Shown here: piece by piece, positions 25,042 through 34,290 of the stretch | Numbering within the stretch: the stretch's first letter is position 1 | Layout: every line of letters starts with the position of its first letter | NCBI RefSeq assembly: GCF_018130165.1 | Contig: NZ_JAFCLZ010000001.1 | Span: 186,001 to 250,000 of the forward strand | Direction of reading: 5' to 3' | Source of the DNA: Bradyrhizobium sp. JYMT SZCCT0180 | Lineage (GTDB): Bacteria; Pseudomonadota; Alphaproteobacteria; Rhizobiales; Xanthobacteraceae | DNA length: 64,000 nucleotides | Position numbers and translations under genes: made by a program | The notes under the pieces: model-generated | What the model was told of the DNA's origin: nothing | The model's database searches: none | What the model saw: the letters and a program-made list of their open reading frames with translations, nothing else

Positions 25042-26757
25042 ATGGTGTCGCAAACGATCGACGGGCTGGACTCCAAGGTGGACTCCAAGGCGCGCCTGGC
25101 ATCGGACCCGATCGAATCCACGCCCGAATCCACACCGCTGGTGCGCACCTTCCACCAGATCCTGCTCTGGCCGCTTCAACTGCTGCCGCTGAAGGAAGGT
25201 TCGCAAATCCATCATCACTGGGAGCTCCTCGAGAAGGATGCTGGCCGGATCTGGAAGGAAGTGGATGACGAATTCTGCGCCGATCCCGACGCCTTCCAGG
25301 AACGGCACTATCGCGAGTTCGTGACGTTCCTGCCCTATGTGCAGCGGCTGCTGTACGGCGAAGGCGCCAAGCGCCGCTCCATGGCCGCCTACGGCGAATC
25401 CCCGATAAAAGCTTACCGCCGGACGGACGTGGCAGCGGTGCGGATCCTCTTCCCCGAACGGGACGCACCTGTCGTCTTCGATGTCCGGCACGTCGATCTC
25501 TATTTTTTCTATGACGTCGACCTCGTCATTCTTGCCGTCGAAGTGTCCGGCTCCGACCTGCCGCTCGACGTGGTGCAGGACTCCCTGCATCGGTTCGGCC
25601 GCGCCTATCCTGCGGGCTGGACCGCAGAGGGAGACGGCATCAACTGCCCCCGCAAGGTGGAATGGCTGGCGGCAGACGGGCGCGTGCTCGCGGTGTCGGA
25701 CTACGAGGACAGAAAGCAGTATCTGGCATCGGTATGTCGCGAGCGGGCGCCGCCGCTCGCCGCGCACTGGCAATATTTGCTCAACCCGATGGCGGCCCAT
25801 CACTCCGATCAGGCGGGAGCGCTGCGGTTCCGCCAACTCGAATATTATCGCATGCCGTTGATGGCTTATCTCGCCGTCGAGCATCCCGAGCGGCTGACGC
25901 GGGCAGACTTCGCCCGGCTAGCCTACGCGAACGCGCCCGGCGACCGGCATGCGCTGCCCTACTCCGAGAAGTATCTGACGAGCTTCGAAGAAAACCATTG
26001 CTACGACAGGTACTATGACGAAACTCAATCCGACGCCCGGCTGCGCACACGCGTGATGTGCTGCGATCACGCATTCCTCATCGTCGGCGACGCCGCAAGG
26101 CCCGTATTCCTGGATGCGGAGCGCGGCGTTCTTGGCCAGTTCCGTCATCAGTTCTTTCTGCTGGCGCTGATCGCGCACATGCACAAGGGCGCCTTGCTGA
26201 TGATGTCCGACCGCCTCGTACACGCCGTCACGCGCCTCAATATCGAGCAGCAGGAAACCGTGCGACGATTCCGCGCCGAGATCAGGGGCCTGCTCGAAAT
26301 ATTCCTTCGCTTCACCCACCGCTACTGGTTTCACGACGTATCGGAGCACGTGCAGACGCGCGAGGTGTTCCACGCCCTGGTCAAACACCTCGGCACCGAT
26401 CGCCTGTACGTCGATATTCGGGAAGAGCTGAAGGATATGGGCGCCTATCTCGACAGCGATCTGCTGCGTCGCCAGTCGAACATCTTCCTCAGGCTGACCG
26501 TCGTGACCATGATCGGCCTGATCGGCACCACCACGACCGGCTTCCTCGGCATGAGCAGCCTGATCGCCGCAACCGACCATCATCTCGCGGCGAAGGCAGT
26601 TTACGTAGCCGTAACGGCGGCCGCTTTCGCCGCCCTCACGCTCTATACGCTGGCAAAGTCGCAGCGCATTGCGGGTTTCCTCGATGCGCTGACCAACGAA
26701 CGATTGCCGCTGCGAAACAAGGCCGACGCACTGCTGGATATCTGGCGCAGGAAGTGA
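25042..26757 (+). CDS. Large CorA-like membrane protein with a C-terminal two-helix domain
   Basis: A 571-residue protein. Most of it (about 1-475) is soluble with no motif I recognise. The last 93 residues form a CorA-like pair of membrane helices (about 482-500 and 518-540) joined by TGFLGMSS, where a canonical CorA carries a GMN motif. The ATG at 25042 (MVSQTIDGLDSK) is preceded by GAGGA; the frame upstream is open but Cys/Arg-rich. It converges on a canonical corA gene 98 bp away. It may be a divergent ion channel or a regulator of one. Confidence 0.7.
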   Translation: MVSQTIDGLDSKVDSKARLASDPIESTPESTPLVRTFHQILLWPLQLLPLKEGSQIHHHWELLEKDAGRIWKEVDDEFCADPDAFQERHYREFVTFLPYVQRLLYGEGAKRRSMAAYGESPIKAYRRTDVAAVRILFPERDAPVVFDVRHVDLYFFYDVDLVILAVEVSGSDLPLDVVQDSLHRFGRAYPAGWTAEGDGINCPRKVEWLAADGRVLAVSDYEDRKQYLASVCRERAPPLAAHWQYLLNPMAAHHSDQAGALRFRQLEYYRMPLMAYLAVEHPERLTRADFARLAYANAPGDRHALPYSEKYLTSFEENHCYDRYYDETQSDARLRTRVMCCDHAFLIVGDAARPVFLDAERGVLGQFRHQFFLLALIAHMHKGALLMMSDRLVHAVTRLNIEQQETVRRFRAEIRGLLEIFLRFTHRYWFHDVSEHVQTREVFHALVKHLGTDRLYVDIREELKDMGAYLDSDLLRRQSNIFLRLTVVTMIGLIGTTTTGFLGMSSLIAATDHHLAAKAVYVAVTAAAFAALTLYTLAKSQRIAGFLDALTNERLPLRNKADALLDIWRRK

Positions 26758-26855
26758 TGATTTATTGCCGCTTTTGGCGAGATAGCGGCCATTCGGCCGC
26801 AGCGTGATCTATCGATTGCCACCGACTCGGTAAAGCGGCGAGCCACAAACTCGTA

Positions 26856-27821
26856 TCAGAGCCACCGGGCGCGCTTGAAACGCACATAAAGCACCGCGCA
26901 AAGCAGGGCGATAATTCCGACCACGACAAAGTAGCCGTACTGCGTCTTCAGCTCGGGCATGTTTTCGAAATTCATGCCGTAGATCCCGGCGATCGCGGTG
27001 GGCACGGCCAGGATCGCGGCCCACGCGGCCAACTGCCGCGTAATCGCGCTCTGACGCTGCTGCTCCAATAGATTGCTCACTTCGAAAACCGAGGTCAGCA
27101 CGTCTCGCAACGAGTTCACCATCGCTTCGACGCGCCGCACGTGGTCCAGGACGTCTTGAAAATAGGGCCGGGCGTCGGCATCGAGGCACGGTGTCTCAAG
27201 GTGTACGAGCCGGCCGCAGACCTCCATCATGGGGCCGATAATTCGCTGAAAGCGGATCAGTTCCTGGCGCAGCCCGAAGAGCCGTTTGACGTCCGCGCGA
27301 CTGAGGAAGCTGTCAAGCGCGCTTTGCTCCATCTTGAGAACGTGTTCCTCGATCGTCTCGACCACCGGCAGGTATCCGTCAACGATAAAGTCGAGGATGG
27401 CGTGCAATACATAATCCGGACCATGTCTCAGCAGGCTGGGAGCCGCTTCGAGTTGGGCGCGCAATTCGCTGTGCGCCCGAGCCGAGCCATGCCGAACCGT
27501 GATGATAAAATTCTTTCCGACAAAAATCGCTGTTTCGCCATAGGCGATGTGATCCTGCTCAAGATGAGCCGTGCGCGTCATGACAAACAGCTGGTCGCCG
27601 TAGACGTCAACCTTCGGCAGCTGGTTTGCCTTGAAGGCGTCCTCGATCGCGAGCGGATGAAGCCCGTAGTTCTTCTCGAGTTGCTCAAGCTCTCGTTTCG
27701 AAGGCTCGAACAACCCGATCCAGACAAACTCGGACTTGCCCTTGCAATCGATGGGCTCGTCCAGCGAAACGGTCCTTGCACTCTTGCCGTTGCGATACAG
27801 GTGGGCAGCCACGACGCTCAC
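26856..27821 (-). CDS. corA: CorA family magnesium/cobalt transporter
   Basis: A 321-residue channel of the CorA family for Mg2+ or Co2+ import. The soluble funnel domain fills about 1-255. The two C-terminal helices flank the selectivity motif YGMNFENMPELKTQYG. It ends in a basic tail (RFKRARWL). It is downstream of and co-oriented with the KdpD-like sensor gene (22 bp), and converges with the CorA-like fusion. The GMN motif is intact, so I expect function. Confidence 0.9.
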   Translation of the reverse strand: MSVVAAHLYRNGKSARTVSLDEPIDCKGKSEFVWIGLFEPSKRELEQLEKNYGLHPLAIEDAFKANQLPKVDVYGDQLFVMTRTAHLEQDHIAYGETAIFVGKNFIITVRHGSARAHSELRAQLEAAPSLLRHGPDYVLHAILDFIVDGYLPVVETIEEHVLKMEQSALDSFLSRADVKRLFGLRQELIRFQRIIGPMMEVCGRLVHLETPCLDADARPYFQDVLDHVRRVEAMVNSLRDVLTSVFEVSNLLEQQRQSAITRQLAAWAAILAVPTAIAGIYGMNFENMPELKTQYGYFVVVGIIALLCAVLYVRFKRARWL

Positions 27822-27842
27822 AACAAACTTCCTCCGGACGAC

Positions 27843-28694
27843 CTATTCAGCGGGGCTTCCAGCCCGTGCATGTTGACGGTCTAGCACCAGGGCCAAAACA
27901 CTCACAACGATGTTGACGAGCGTATCCGGCGACGAAGGGCGTTCATCCGGGTCGAACGCCAGTCCAATGACGGCATTCGGGCCTCCCGCCGTCTTTACGG
28001 GCCAAAAATCGAACCGCGACGCCAGGTTCGGATAGACTTCGCCACGCAGTACAGTTCCCGTCGACAGAGATGATCGCGCCGCATTCAGTTCGGCCTCCTG
28101 GGGTTCCACATCGCCGGCTGCCTTGAGGGAAACGACCCTGTCCCCGGTAACGAGCATCACGACAGCGGGAACCTGGAAGATCGCTGCAAGGGCCTGGGAA
28201 GTGATCGAGACGATCGCGTTGGTATCGTCGGCCGCGACGACGTCACGGCTATAGTTTTGCAGCGCCGTCGCCTGCCTTTTTAACGAGGCCGCTTCGGCCG
28301 CCCTCCGGCCGGAGGTGAAGGCAACGCCACTCGCAATGAGGCCGACCACGAACAGCAGCCCGATCGCCCAGATGTTTGCCACATCGTCAACGGCGAGTGA
28401 GTAGCGAGGTTCAATGAAGAAGAAATTGAAAGCAAGGGCGCCAAGAACAGCCGAACACAGCGCCGGTCCCAAGCCGAGGCTGACGCCCGCGATGATCACC
28501 GGCACGACGAAAACGAGGGACAAATTGGGAATCGCAATCTTGCTGTCCACGCCGATCGCGACGACCGTCGCCAGGGCGATCATTGCGATTGAAGCAAGGT
28601 AGCGCATCACCGGCGATGCGATCGGGCCCAGGAGGCTATCGGTATCGGACGCCGGTGCAATGTCCAACGGCAGCTTCGATTCAATATTGACCAT
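27843..28694 (-). CDS. KdpD-like DUF4118-GAF sensor module without kinase
   Basis: A 283-residue protein. Four membrane helices (about 32-130) carry the DUF4118 signature FNFFFIEPRYSL. A GAF-like domain follows (about 150-275). There is no histidine kinase or USP/KdpD N-domain, so it looks like the sensory middle of KdpD on its own. The ATG at 28694 (MVNIESKLPLD) is preceded by AGGAG. The longer frame to 28832 lacks a matching start. It is co-oriented with corA, 22 bp away, which suggests a link to ion homeostasis. Confidence 0.8.
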   Translation of the reverse strand: MVNIESKLPLDIAPASDTDSLLGPIASPVMRYLASIAMIALATVVAIGVDSKIAIPNLSLVFVVPVIIAGVSLGLGPALCSAVLGALAFNFFFIEPRYSLAVDDVANIWAIGLLFVVGLIASGVAFTSGRRAAEAASLKRQATALQNYSRDVVAADDTNAIVSITSQALAAIFQVPAVVMLVTGDRVVSLKAAGDVEPQEAELNAARSSLSTGTVLRGEVYPNLASRFDFWPVKTAGGPNAVIGLAFDPDERPSSPDTLVNIVVSVLALVLDRQHARAGSPAE

Positions 28695-28880
28695 CGCTTC
28701 AACTCCTGGCTGGTACGCAGGGCCACACCGGTCGGCGACGTCGCTCGATAGTGGTTCCGACCGCATATAGAGATCGGTGCGTCGGCATATAAAATCGATG
28801 TGATAAACCTGCGAGCGATATAGGAATCTCATAGGGAAGTCGGTTCGACGGCGATGGCCAAGTTGGACTTAAAGAAGGCC

Positions 28881-29528
28881 TCAGTAATCCAGCCGCCCGA
28901 ACAATTCGCCGAACGGGATCATGATGTGGGTCCGGTATGCGTCACGCCCCTGCAGCGTGCGATACCAGCGTTCGACCTGCGGCAATGACGGGCGGTCGAT
29001 TTCCAGTTCGAAGTAACGATAGAGCGACGTCCCGGCCGTGATGTCGGCAAGCGACAAGCTTTCGCCGAGCAGGAAGCTGCGCCCCTCCAGCAACCGGTCG
29101 AGTTTTTCGAAATCCCTGGCGCAACGCGCCAGCGCCGCATTGATCGCCGGCCAGTTCCGCTTTGCTTCCGGCGTCCGGTAAAGCCCCCAGAACACGCCGG
29201 TGAGGAAATCCGGTTGCAGCGCGGTTTGTGACCAGTCCATCCAGCCGTCGACGGCGGCCCGCGTGACGGGATCATCGGACCAGAAGCGTCCGGCGCCATG
29301 GCGTGCCGCCAGATACCGGAGAATCGCATGCGATTCCCACACCACGGCGTCGCCGTCCTTGATGACGGGAATCCGGCCGTGCGGGTTCATCGCGAGAAAT
29401 GCCGGCGCATCGAGTCCGCCGGCCGAACCGCCGGCGTCGATTTGCTCATGGGCAAGATCGAGTTCGCCGATCAGCCACATGACTTTCTGGACGTTGAACG
29501 AACTGCGGCGTCCCCAGACCTTCAGCAT
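28881..29528 (-). CDS. Glutathione S-transferase family protein
   Basis: A 215-residue cytosolic GST. The N-terminal thioredoxin-like domain (about 1-80) has GRRSSFNVQKVMWLIGEL and the cis-Pro segment GRIPVIKDGDAVVWES. The helical C-terminal domain has the family LADITAGTSL segment. It would conjugate or isomerise electrophiles. The gene lies 15 bp after a LysR-regulator gene on the same strand, so it is probably that regulator's operon partner. Confidence 0.88.
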   Translation of the reverse strand: MLKVWGRRSSFNVQKVMWLIGELDLAHEQIDAGGSAGGLDAPAFLAMNPHGRIPVIKDGDAVVWESHAILRYLAARHGAGRFWSDDPVTRAAVDGWMDWSQTALQPDFLTGVFWGLYRTPEAKRNWPAINAALARCARDFEKLDRLLEGRSFLLGESLSLADITAGTSLYRYFELEIDRPSLPQVERWYRTLQGRDAYRTHIMIPFGELFGRLDY

Positions 29529-29543
29529 TGCGTTTCCTCCAAA

Positions 29544-30437
29544 TTATTTCGGCGCCATCTTGCGCAGATGTTCCACCAATTGCTGCGCGGGCTTCGGCAG
29601 CGACTTGAAACTACGGGCGCAGATCGCAAGCTGGCGGTTGGCCCAGGGGTCCCTGATCCTGACGACATTGATCTTCATCGAGCGCGCGCAGCGCTTGGCC
29701 GCCACTTCGGGCATCACGGCGACGCCGATGCCGGCAGAAACCATCTGCCCGATCGCATCGAAATTGTTGAGCCGGGCGCGGAACCGCAGGCGCGCGCCGA
29801 GCCGCGCGGCGTGGCCGGTGACATGGGCGTGCAGCGCGCTCGAGGTGATCAGGCCGACGAAATCCCGCTCCACCACCTCGCGAAAATCGACCTGCCGCCG
29901 GTTCGACAATTCGTCCTGGCGCGCGGTGACCAGCACCAGGCGGTCTTCGCTATAGGGGATTCGCTCGATGCCGTCGGGCAGCGCGTGTTCAGCGGCGAGC
30001 CCGAGATCGGCGGCGCCGCTGGCGATGGCCCGCGCGATGTCGGCGCTTTCGCGCTCCTCGACGTCGATCGAGATATGCGGATGCTGGCTGAGGAACGCGG
30101 CCAGCGCCTTCGGCAGATATTCCGACAGGCCGGAAGTGTTGGCGAGGAAGCGGACGGTGGCCTTGACGCCGCGCGAGAACGCGGCGAGATCGCCGCGCAT
30201 CGCGTCCACATTGTGCATGACGATGCGGGCGTGATCGAGCAGGCTTTCGCCGGCCGGCGTCAGTTCGACGCCGCGGCGGCCTCGCTGCAGCAGTGAAACG
30301 CCAAGCGCGGTCTCCAGGCCCTTGATGCGCGCGCTGGCCGAGGCCAGCGCCAGATGCACGCGATTCGCGCCATTGGTGATGCTGCGCGTCTCGGCCACCG
30401 CGATGAAGAGCTGTAGGTCGACCAGATCGAAGCGCAT
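29544..30437 (-). CDS. LysR family transcriptional regulator
   Basis: A 297-residue regulator. The N-terminal winged helix (MRFDLVDLQLFIAVAETRS..., residues 1-60) and the substrate-binding domain (about 90-297) are both complete. I chose the ATG at 30437; the longer frame continues through the adjacent repeat. It precedes and likely controls the GST gene. The divergently placed sulfite-exporter-like gene at 30636 is another possible target, with a repeat in between. Confidence 0.85.
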   Translation of the reverse strand: MRFDLVDLQLFIAVAETRSITNGANRVHLALASASARIKGLETALGVSLLQRGRRGVELTPAGESLLDHARIVMHNVDAMRGDLAAFSRGVKATVRFLANTSGLSEYLPKALAAFLSQHPHISIDVEERESADIARAIASGAADLGLAAEHALPDGIERIPYSEDRLVLVTARQDELSNRRQVDFREVVERDFVGLITSSALHAHVTGHAARLGARLRFRARLNNFDAIGQMVSAGIGVAVMPEVAAKRCARSMKINVVRIRDPWANRQLAICARSFKSLPKPAQQLVEHLRKMAPK

Positions 30438-30452
30438 CACGAATTCCCTAAC

Positions 30453-30548
30453 CCTCATGGTGAGGAGGCGCCCTTGCGCCATCTCGAACCATGAGGCCCG
30501 TGGCCCATCCTTCGAGACGCACGCTAGCGCGTGCTCCTCAGGATGAGG
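30453..30548. repeat. Dispersed repeat, CCTCATGGTGAGGAGGCG family (copy 1)
   Basis: This element runs CCTCATGGTGAGGAGGCG ... TCTCGAACCATGAGG ... CCATCCTTCGAGACGC ... GCTCCTCAGGATGAGG and contains several nested inverted arms. A second copy lies at 44691-44791 between gltB and gltD. Here it sits between the LysR start and the divergent transporter gene. Confidence 0.8.
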
Positions 30549-30635
30549 CTGGTGTAACCTGCCTTCGGCCTGGCCGAATGCTGTCTCCGTAATCTCCAGA
30601 TTGTGCCTGATAGCGCGATCGGTCAATGTGGCCGC

Positions 30636-31388
30636 ATGATCGATTCCATGCTCATTCTCATCGCGGCCGCGTTCCTGCTCGCCGGTTTCATCAAGGGCGT
30701 CATCGGGCTCGGCCTGCCGACGGTGTCGATGGGCCTGCTCGCGGTGACGATGCCGCCCGGCCAGGCGATCGCTATCGTGATCGTTCCGGCGATCGTCACC
30801 AATATCTGGCAGACCTTCGGCGGCCCTTATCTGCGCGACATCATGCGGCGGCTGTGGCCGCTGATGGTCGGCACCGTGATCGGCATCTGGCTCAACGGCG
30901 GACTCTTGACCGGGCCCTATGCGGCCTATGGCACCGTCATCCTCGGCGTGCTGCTGGTGATCTATGCCATCGTGGGCCTCAGCAAATTCAGCTTCAAGGT
31001 CGCGCAACGCGACGAGAAGTGGATCGGCGGCATCGTCGGCCTTGTCACCGGCGTGATCTCGGCCGCGACCGGCGTTCAGGTCATCCCCTCAATGCCGTTC
31101 ATGCAGGCAATCGGCATGCAGAAGGACGAACTGGTGCAGGCGCTCGGCGTGTTCTTCACGGTCGCCACCGTGGCGCTCGCCTTCAACATCACCGCGGCGG
31201 GCCTGCTGACGGCCGCAACCGCGCTGCCGGGCGCGGTGGCGATGGCGGCGTCCTTTGCCGGCATGTTCATCGGCCAGGCGGTGCGAACGCGGATGCAGCC
31301 GGACGTGTTCCGCCGCTGGTTCCTGATCGCGATGATCTTCCTCGGGCTCTATCTCGCCGTCGGCGGGTTTCTGAAAATACACGGCTAG
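30636..31388 (+). CDS. TauE/SafE family sulfite exporter-like permease
   Basis: A 250-residue integral membrane protein with about seven hydrophobic segments. The duplicated TauE/SafE motif FIKGVIGLGLPTVSMG appears near the N-terminus, and GLVTGVISAATGVQVIPSMPF in the middle. Family members export sulfite, sulfoacetate or other organic anions. The ATG at 30636 starts directly before the first helix. It might remove sulfite, yet it is 25 kb from the sulfite dehydrogenase genes, so a link is only suggested. Confidence 0.85.
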   Translation: MIDSMLILIAAAFLLAGFIKGVIGLGLPTVSMGLLAVTMPPGQAIAIVIVPAIVTNIWQTFGGPYLRDIMRRLWPLMVGTVIGIWLNGGLLTGPYAAYGTVILGVLLVIYAIVGLSKFSFKVAQRDEKWIGGIVGLVTGVISAATGVQVIPSMPFMQAIGMQKDELVQALGVFFTVATVALAFNITAAGLLTAATALPGAVAMAASFAGMFIGQAVRTRMQPDVFRRWFLIAMIFLGLYLAVGGFLKIHG

Positions 31389-31468
31389 AGCGTGATGATT
31401 TCTCGATGCGTTTTCCTGACGCAGACCGGACTACCGCGCCTAACGACGCCTCACCCAAATGGGGTAGG

Positions 31469-32113
31469 TCAGCGGGTCTGCAGCATCGCCACGCGAAACC
31501 CGAGATAGACGAACATCCCGCCGAGCACGCGGTTGATCCAGACAATCACGCGCTGGGAGTGCCGGATGCGGGAGGCTGCCTTCGACGCAAACGCCGCGAC
31601 ACCGAGGCACCACAGCGTCCCGTTGAAGATGAAGATCAGGCCGAGGGCCAGGAAGGCCGCCGTCTTGTGTGGCGAATCAGCGGCCACGAATTGCGGCAGG
31701 AACGCCAGGAAAAACAGTGCCACCTTCGGATTGAGCGCGTTGGTCAAGGCCCCCTGCCAGAACACCTTGCGTAGCGGGATGGCATCGTCCTGCACGGCTA
31801 TGTCGGCGACCGGACTCTGGCGTGACAGCAGCATCTGGATGCCCGTGAACACCAGGTAGGCCGCCCCAACCAGCTTCAGGACGGTGAAGGCGGCCGCCGA
31901 CGTCAGCAGCAGCGCCGACAGCCCGATCGCGGCGCCGAACACGTGAACCAGGCAGCCGAAGCTGATGCCGAGCGCAGCCGCCGCCCCGCCGCGCCACCCC
32001 AAATGGATGCTGCGGCCGATGATGTAGGCGGTATCGGGCCCCGGCGTGACGTTGAGCAGCAGCCCCGAGAGGATGAACAACCAGAGTTCGTTTATGCCGA
32101 GCAGCTCGCCCAT
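31469..32113 (-). CDS. LysE/RhtB family amino-acid exporter
   Basis: A 214-residue membrane protein with six predicted helices. The family signature LLNVTPGPDTAYIIGRS occurs in the first helix pair, and NALNPKVALFFLAFLPQF is the conserved central motif. It would export amino acids or related metabolites. The ATG at 32113 (MGELLGINELWLF) is chosen since upstream residues are hydrophilic and unlike the family. It converges with the TauE-like gene and is divergent from the cyclase gene. Confidence 0.88.
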   Translation of the reverse strand: MGELLGINELWLFILSGLLLNVTPGPDTAYIIGRSIHLGWRGGAAAALGISFGCLVHVFGAAIGLSALLLTSAAAFTVLKLVGAAYLVFTGIQMLLSRQSPVADIAVQDDAIPLRKVFWQGALTNALNPKVALFFLAFLPQFVAADSPHKTAAFLALGLIFIFNGTLWCLGVAAFASKAASRIRHSQRVIVWINRVLGGMFVYLGFRVAMLQTR

Positions 32114-32289
32114 GATTTTGACCAGTTCCCTCGTGACAACCCATTGTTCCAGCGCATGCCAATCACAATTGGATTGCGTTACTATCACTTCTGGATCGGC
32201 CTTTCGCCAGATACAGCGTATTTAATAATCATTGGAATCGCTTGGCCGACCACATAGTGGTATGCAAGCGCGGGAGTTTTAGGGGATAC

Positions 32290-34089
32290 ATGGAAAGACG
32301 GCTAGCCGCCATCGTTTGCGCTGATGTCGCCGGCTATTCCCGCATGATGGGAGCCGACGAGGCGGGCACGCATGCCACCTTCAAGGCCCATCGGACCGCG
32401 ATCTACCCGATCATCCTCAATCATGGCGGCCGTCTGGTGAAGAACACCGGCGACGGCTTCCTGCTGGAGTTTCCCAGCATCGTCGGCGCCATCGAGGCCG
32501 CGGTCGCGATGCAGATGATGATGGCTGAACGAAACCATCATTTGCCCACCGACCGCGTGATGCAATTCCGTATGGGCATCCATATGGGCGACGTGATGGC
32601 CGACGAGGACGAGGTGTTCGGCGACGACGTGAACATCGCCGTCCGGCTCGAATCGGTGGCCGCCCCAGGCGGCGTGGCGGTGTCGGGCAAGGCCTATGGC
32701 GAGGCCGGCAAGCGCCTCAGCGTGCCCTTCATCGATGCCGGTCCGCACCGCTTCAAGAACATCGAGGAGCCGGTCAGCGTCTGGACCTGGGAGCCTGAAG
32801 GCGCGGACCACCGCAGCCGCGAGGCAAGGGATCCCGCGAACCTGCCTGCGCAATACCGGACCGCGATCGTCGGCGTGCTGCCGTTTGCCAATTTGAGCGA
32901 GAGCGCGGACGAGTATTTCTCCGACGGCCTCACCGAGGACCTGATCCACGCATTGTCGCTGCAATCGTTCTACCGGGTGCTGAGCCGCAACTCGACGTTC
33001 TCCTTCAAAGGCAAGAACCTGAGCACCCGCCTGATCGCGCGGGAGATCGACGCGAGCTACCTGATCCAGGGCTCCGTGCGCCGCGCCGGCAGCAAGATCC
33101 GCGTCACGGCCGAACTGATCGCGCCCGAGAACGGCGAGCAATTATGGACCGGCCGCTACGACCGCGACATGGGCGACCTGTTCGCGATGCAGGACGAGAT
33201 CACCACCAGCCTGTCGGCGGCGGTCGCGGCCGAGATCTACCGCGCCGAGGCTTCCGCGCCTCCCCGGCCGTCGTCGAACGACCTGACCGCATGGGACCGC
33301 TTCCTCAAGGGGCTGTCCTATTATTACCTGCAAACCAAGGCGGATTTCGAAACCTCGATCGGCCTGTTCAAAGAAGCCGTCGCGCTCGATCCGACGCTGT
33401 CGATCGCACGCGCCTATCTTGCCACCATCATGATGCAGAGCATCCAGTTCGGATGGATCAAGAGCACGCGCGAATTGTGGACCACGGCGATGGATCTGGC
33501 GGAGAGCAGCGTCAGGCTCGATCCGCGCTCGTCCTTTGCCTTCCAGATCGTCGCCTATCTGCACGCCCTGGAAGGGCATCACGAGGTTTCCATGGATGCC
33601 GCGAACCGGGCGGTCGGGCTGAACCCCTACGACATGGGCGCCCGCGGCGTTCTCGGCTTTTGCTATTTCTACGCCGGCGAACACCGCAAGGCGATCGAAC
33701 TGATTTCAATGGCGGCACAGCGCGGCAACTCCGACCCCCGGTATCAATGGGAGGCGGTGAACGCGTTCAGCCATTACCTCGTCGGGCAATATGACGCGGC
33801 GCTGTCCTGGGCGCGCGAACAGCTGTATCTCAATCCCAACCATCTTCAGGCGCTAGCGATCCGGGCGGCCGCGCTCGCCCAGCTCGGGCGCGCCGAGGAG
33901 GCGGCCAACGCCACCGAGGTCCTGCTGCACAATTATCCGACCTTTACCGTCGAACGCCATTTGAGCAATTTCCATTGGAAACGGCCCGAAGACATCGCCC
34001 ATTACCGTGACGGCCTGCTGAAGGCCGGCATTCCCTCCACCAGATTGACGCTCGTCGAGTCCGCGCCAAAGCTCGCCGCCGATTCCTGA
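32290..34089 (+). CDS. Class III adenylate/guanylate cyclase with TolB/FlgO-like and TPR domains
   Basis: A 599-residue cytosolic protein. The class III cyclase domain (about 1-165) has metal-binding D12 (VCADVAGYSRMM) and D55 (KNTGDGFLLE), and N115/R119 (DDVNIAVRLES) for the transition state. A TolB N-terminal/FlgO-like segment (about 190-330, IVGVLPFANLSESADEYFSDG) follows. TPR helices occupy about 340-585. The ATG at 32290 follows AGGGG. This architecture is common in Bradyrhizobium and suggests a cAMP-producing sensor; its input is unknown. Confidence 0.87.
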   Translation: MERRLAAIVCADVAGYSRMMGADEAGTHATFKAHRTAIYPIILNHGGRLVKNTGDGFLLEFPSIVGAIEAAVAMQMMMAERNHHLPTDRVMQFRMGIHMGDVMADEDEVFGDDVNIAVRLESVAAPGGVAVSGKAYGEAGKRLSVPFIDAGPHRFKNIEEPVSVWTWEPEGADHRSREARDPANLPAQYRTAIVGVLPFANLSESADEYFSDGLTEDLIHALSLQSFYRVLSRNSTFSFKGKNLSTRLIAREIDASYLIQGSVRRAGSKIRVTAELIAPENGEQLWTGRYDRDMGDLFAMQDEITTSLSAAVAAEIYRAEASAPPRPSSNDLTAWDRFLKGLSYYYLQTKADFETSIGLFKEAVALDPTLSIARAYLATIMMQSIQFGWIKSTRELWTTAMDLAESSVRLDPRSSFAFQIVAYLHALEGHHEVSMDAANRAVGLNPYDMGARGVLGFCYFYAGEHRKAIELISMAAQRGNSDPRYQWEAVNAFSHYLVGQYDAALSWAREQLYLNPNHLQALAIRAAALAQLGRAEEAANATEVLLHNYPTFTVERHLSNFHWKRPEDIAHYRDGLLKAGIPSTRLTLVESAPKLAADS

Positions 34090-34290
34090 AGAGGACGCGT
34101 TGCTTTGCGCCAAATTGTCATCCCGGCCGGCGTGCCTTCGGCCTCCGGTTGACACGGCTTCGAATCCGGCGAAAATCGTTTGCACCCTGAAGTAGTACAC
34201 GACCGGCGGATTCGCTTTTCGAATCCCATTCCCCTTCAGACCGAGGCCGATTGTCTTTTTCATACTCGCTGCCTTTTCAGGATTGGATCC

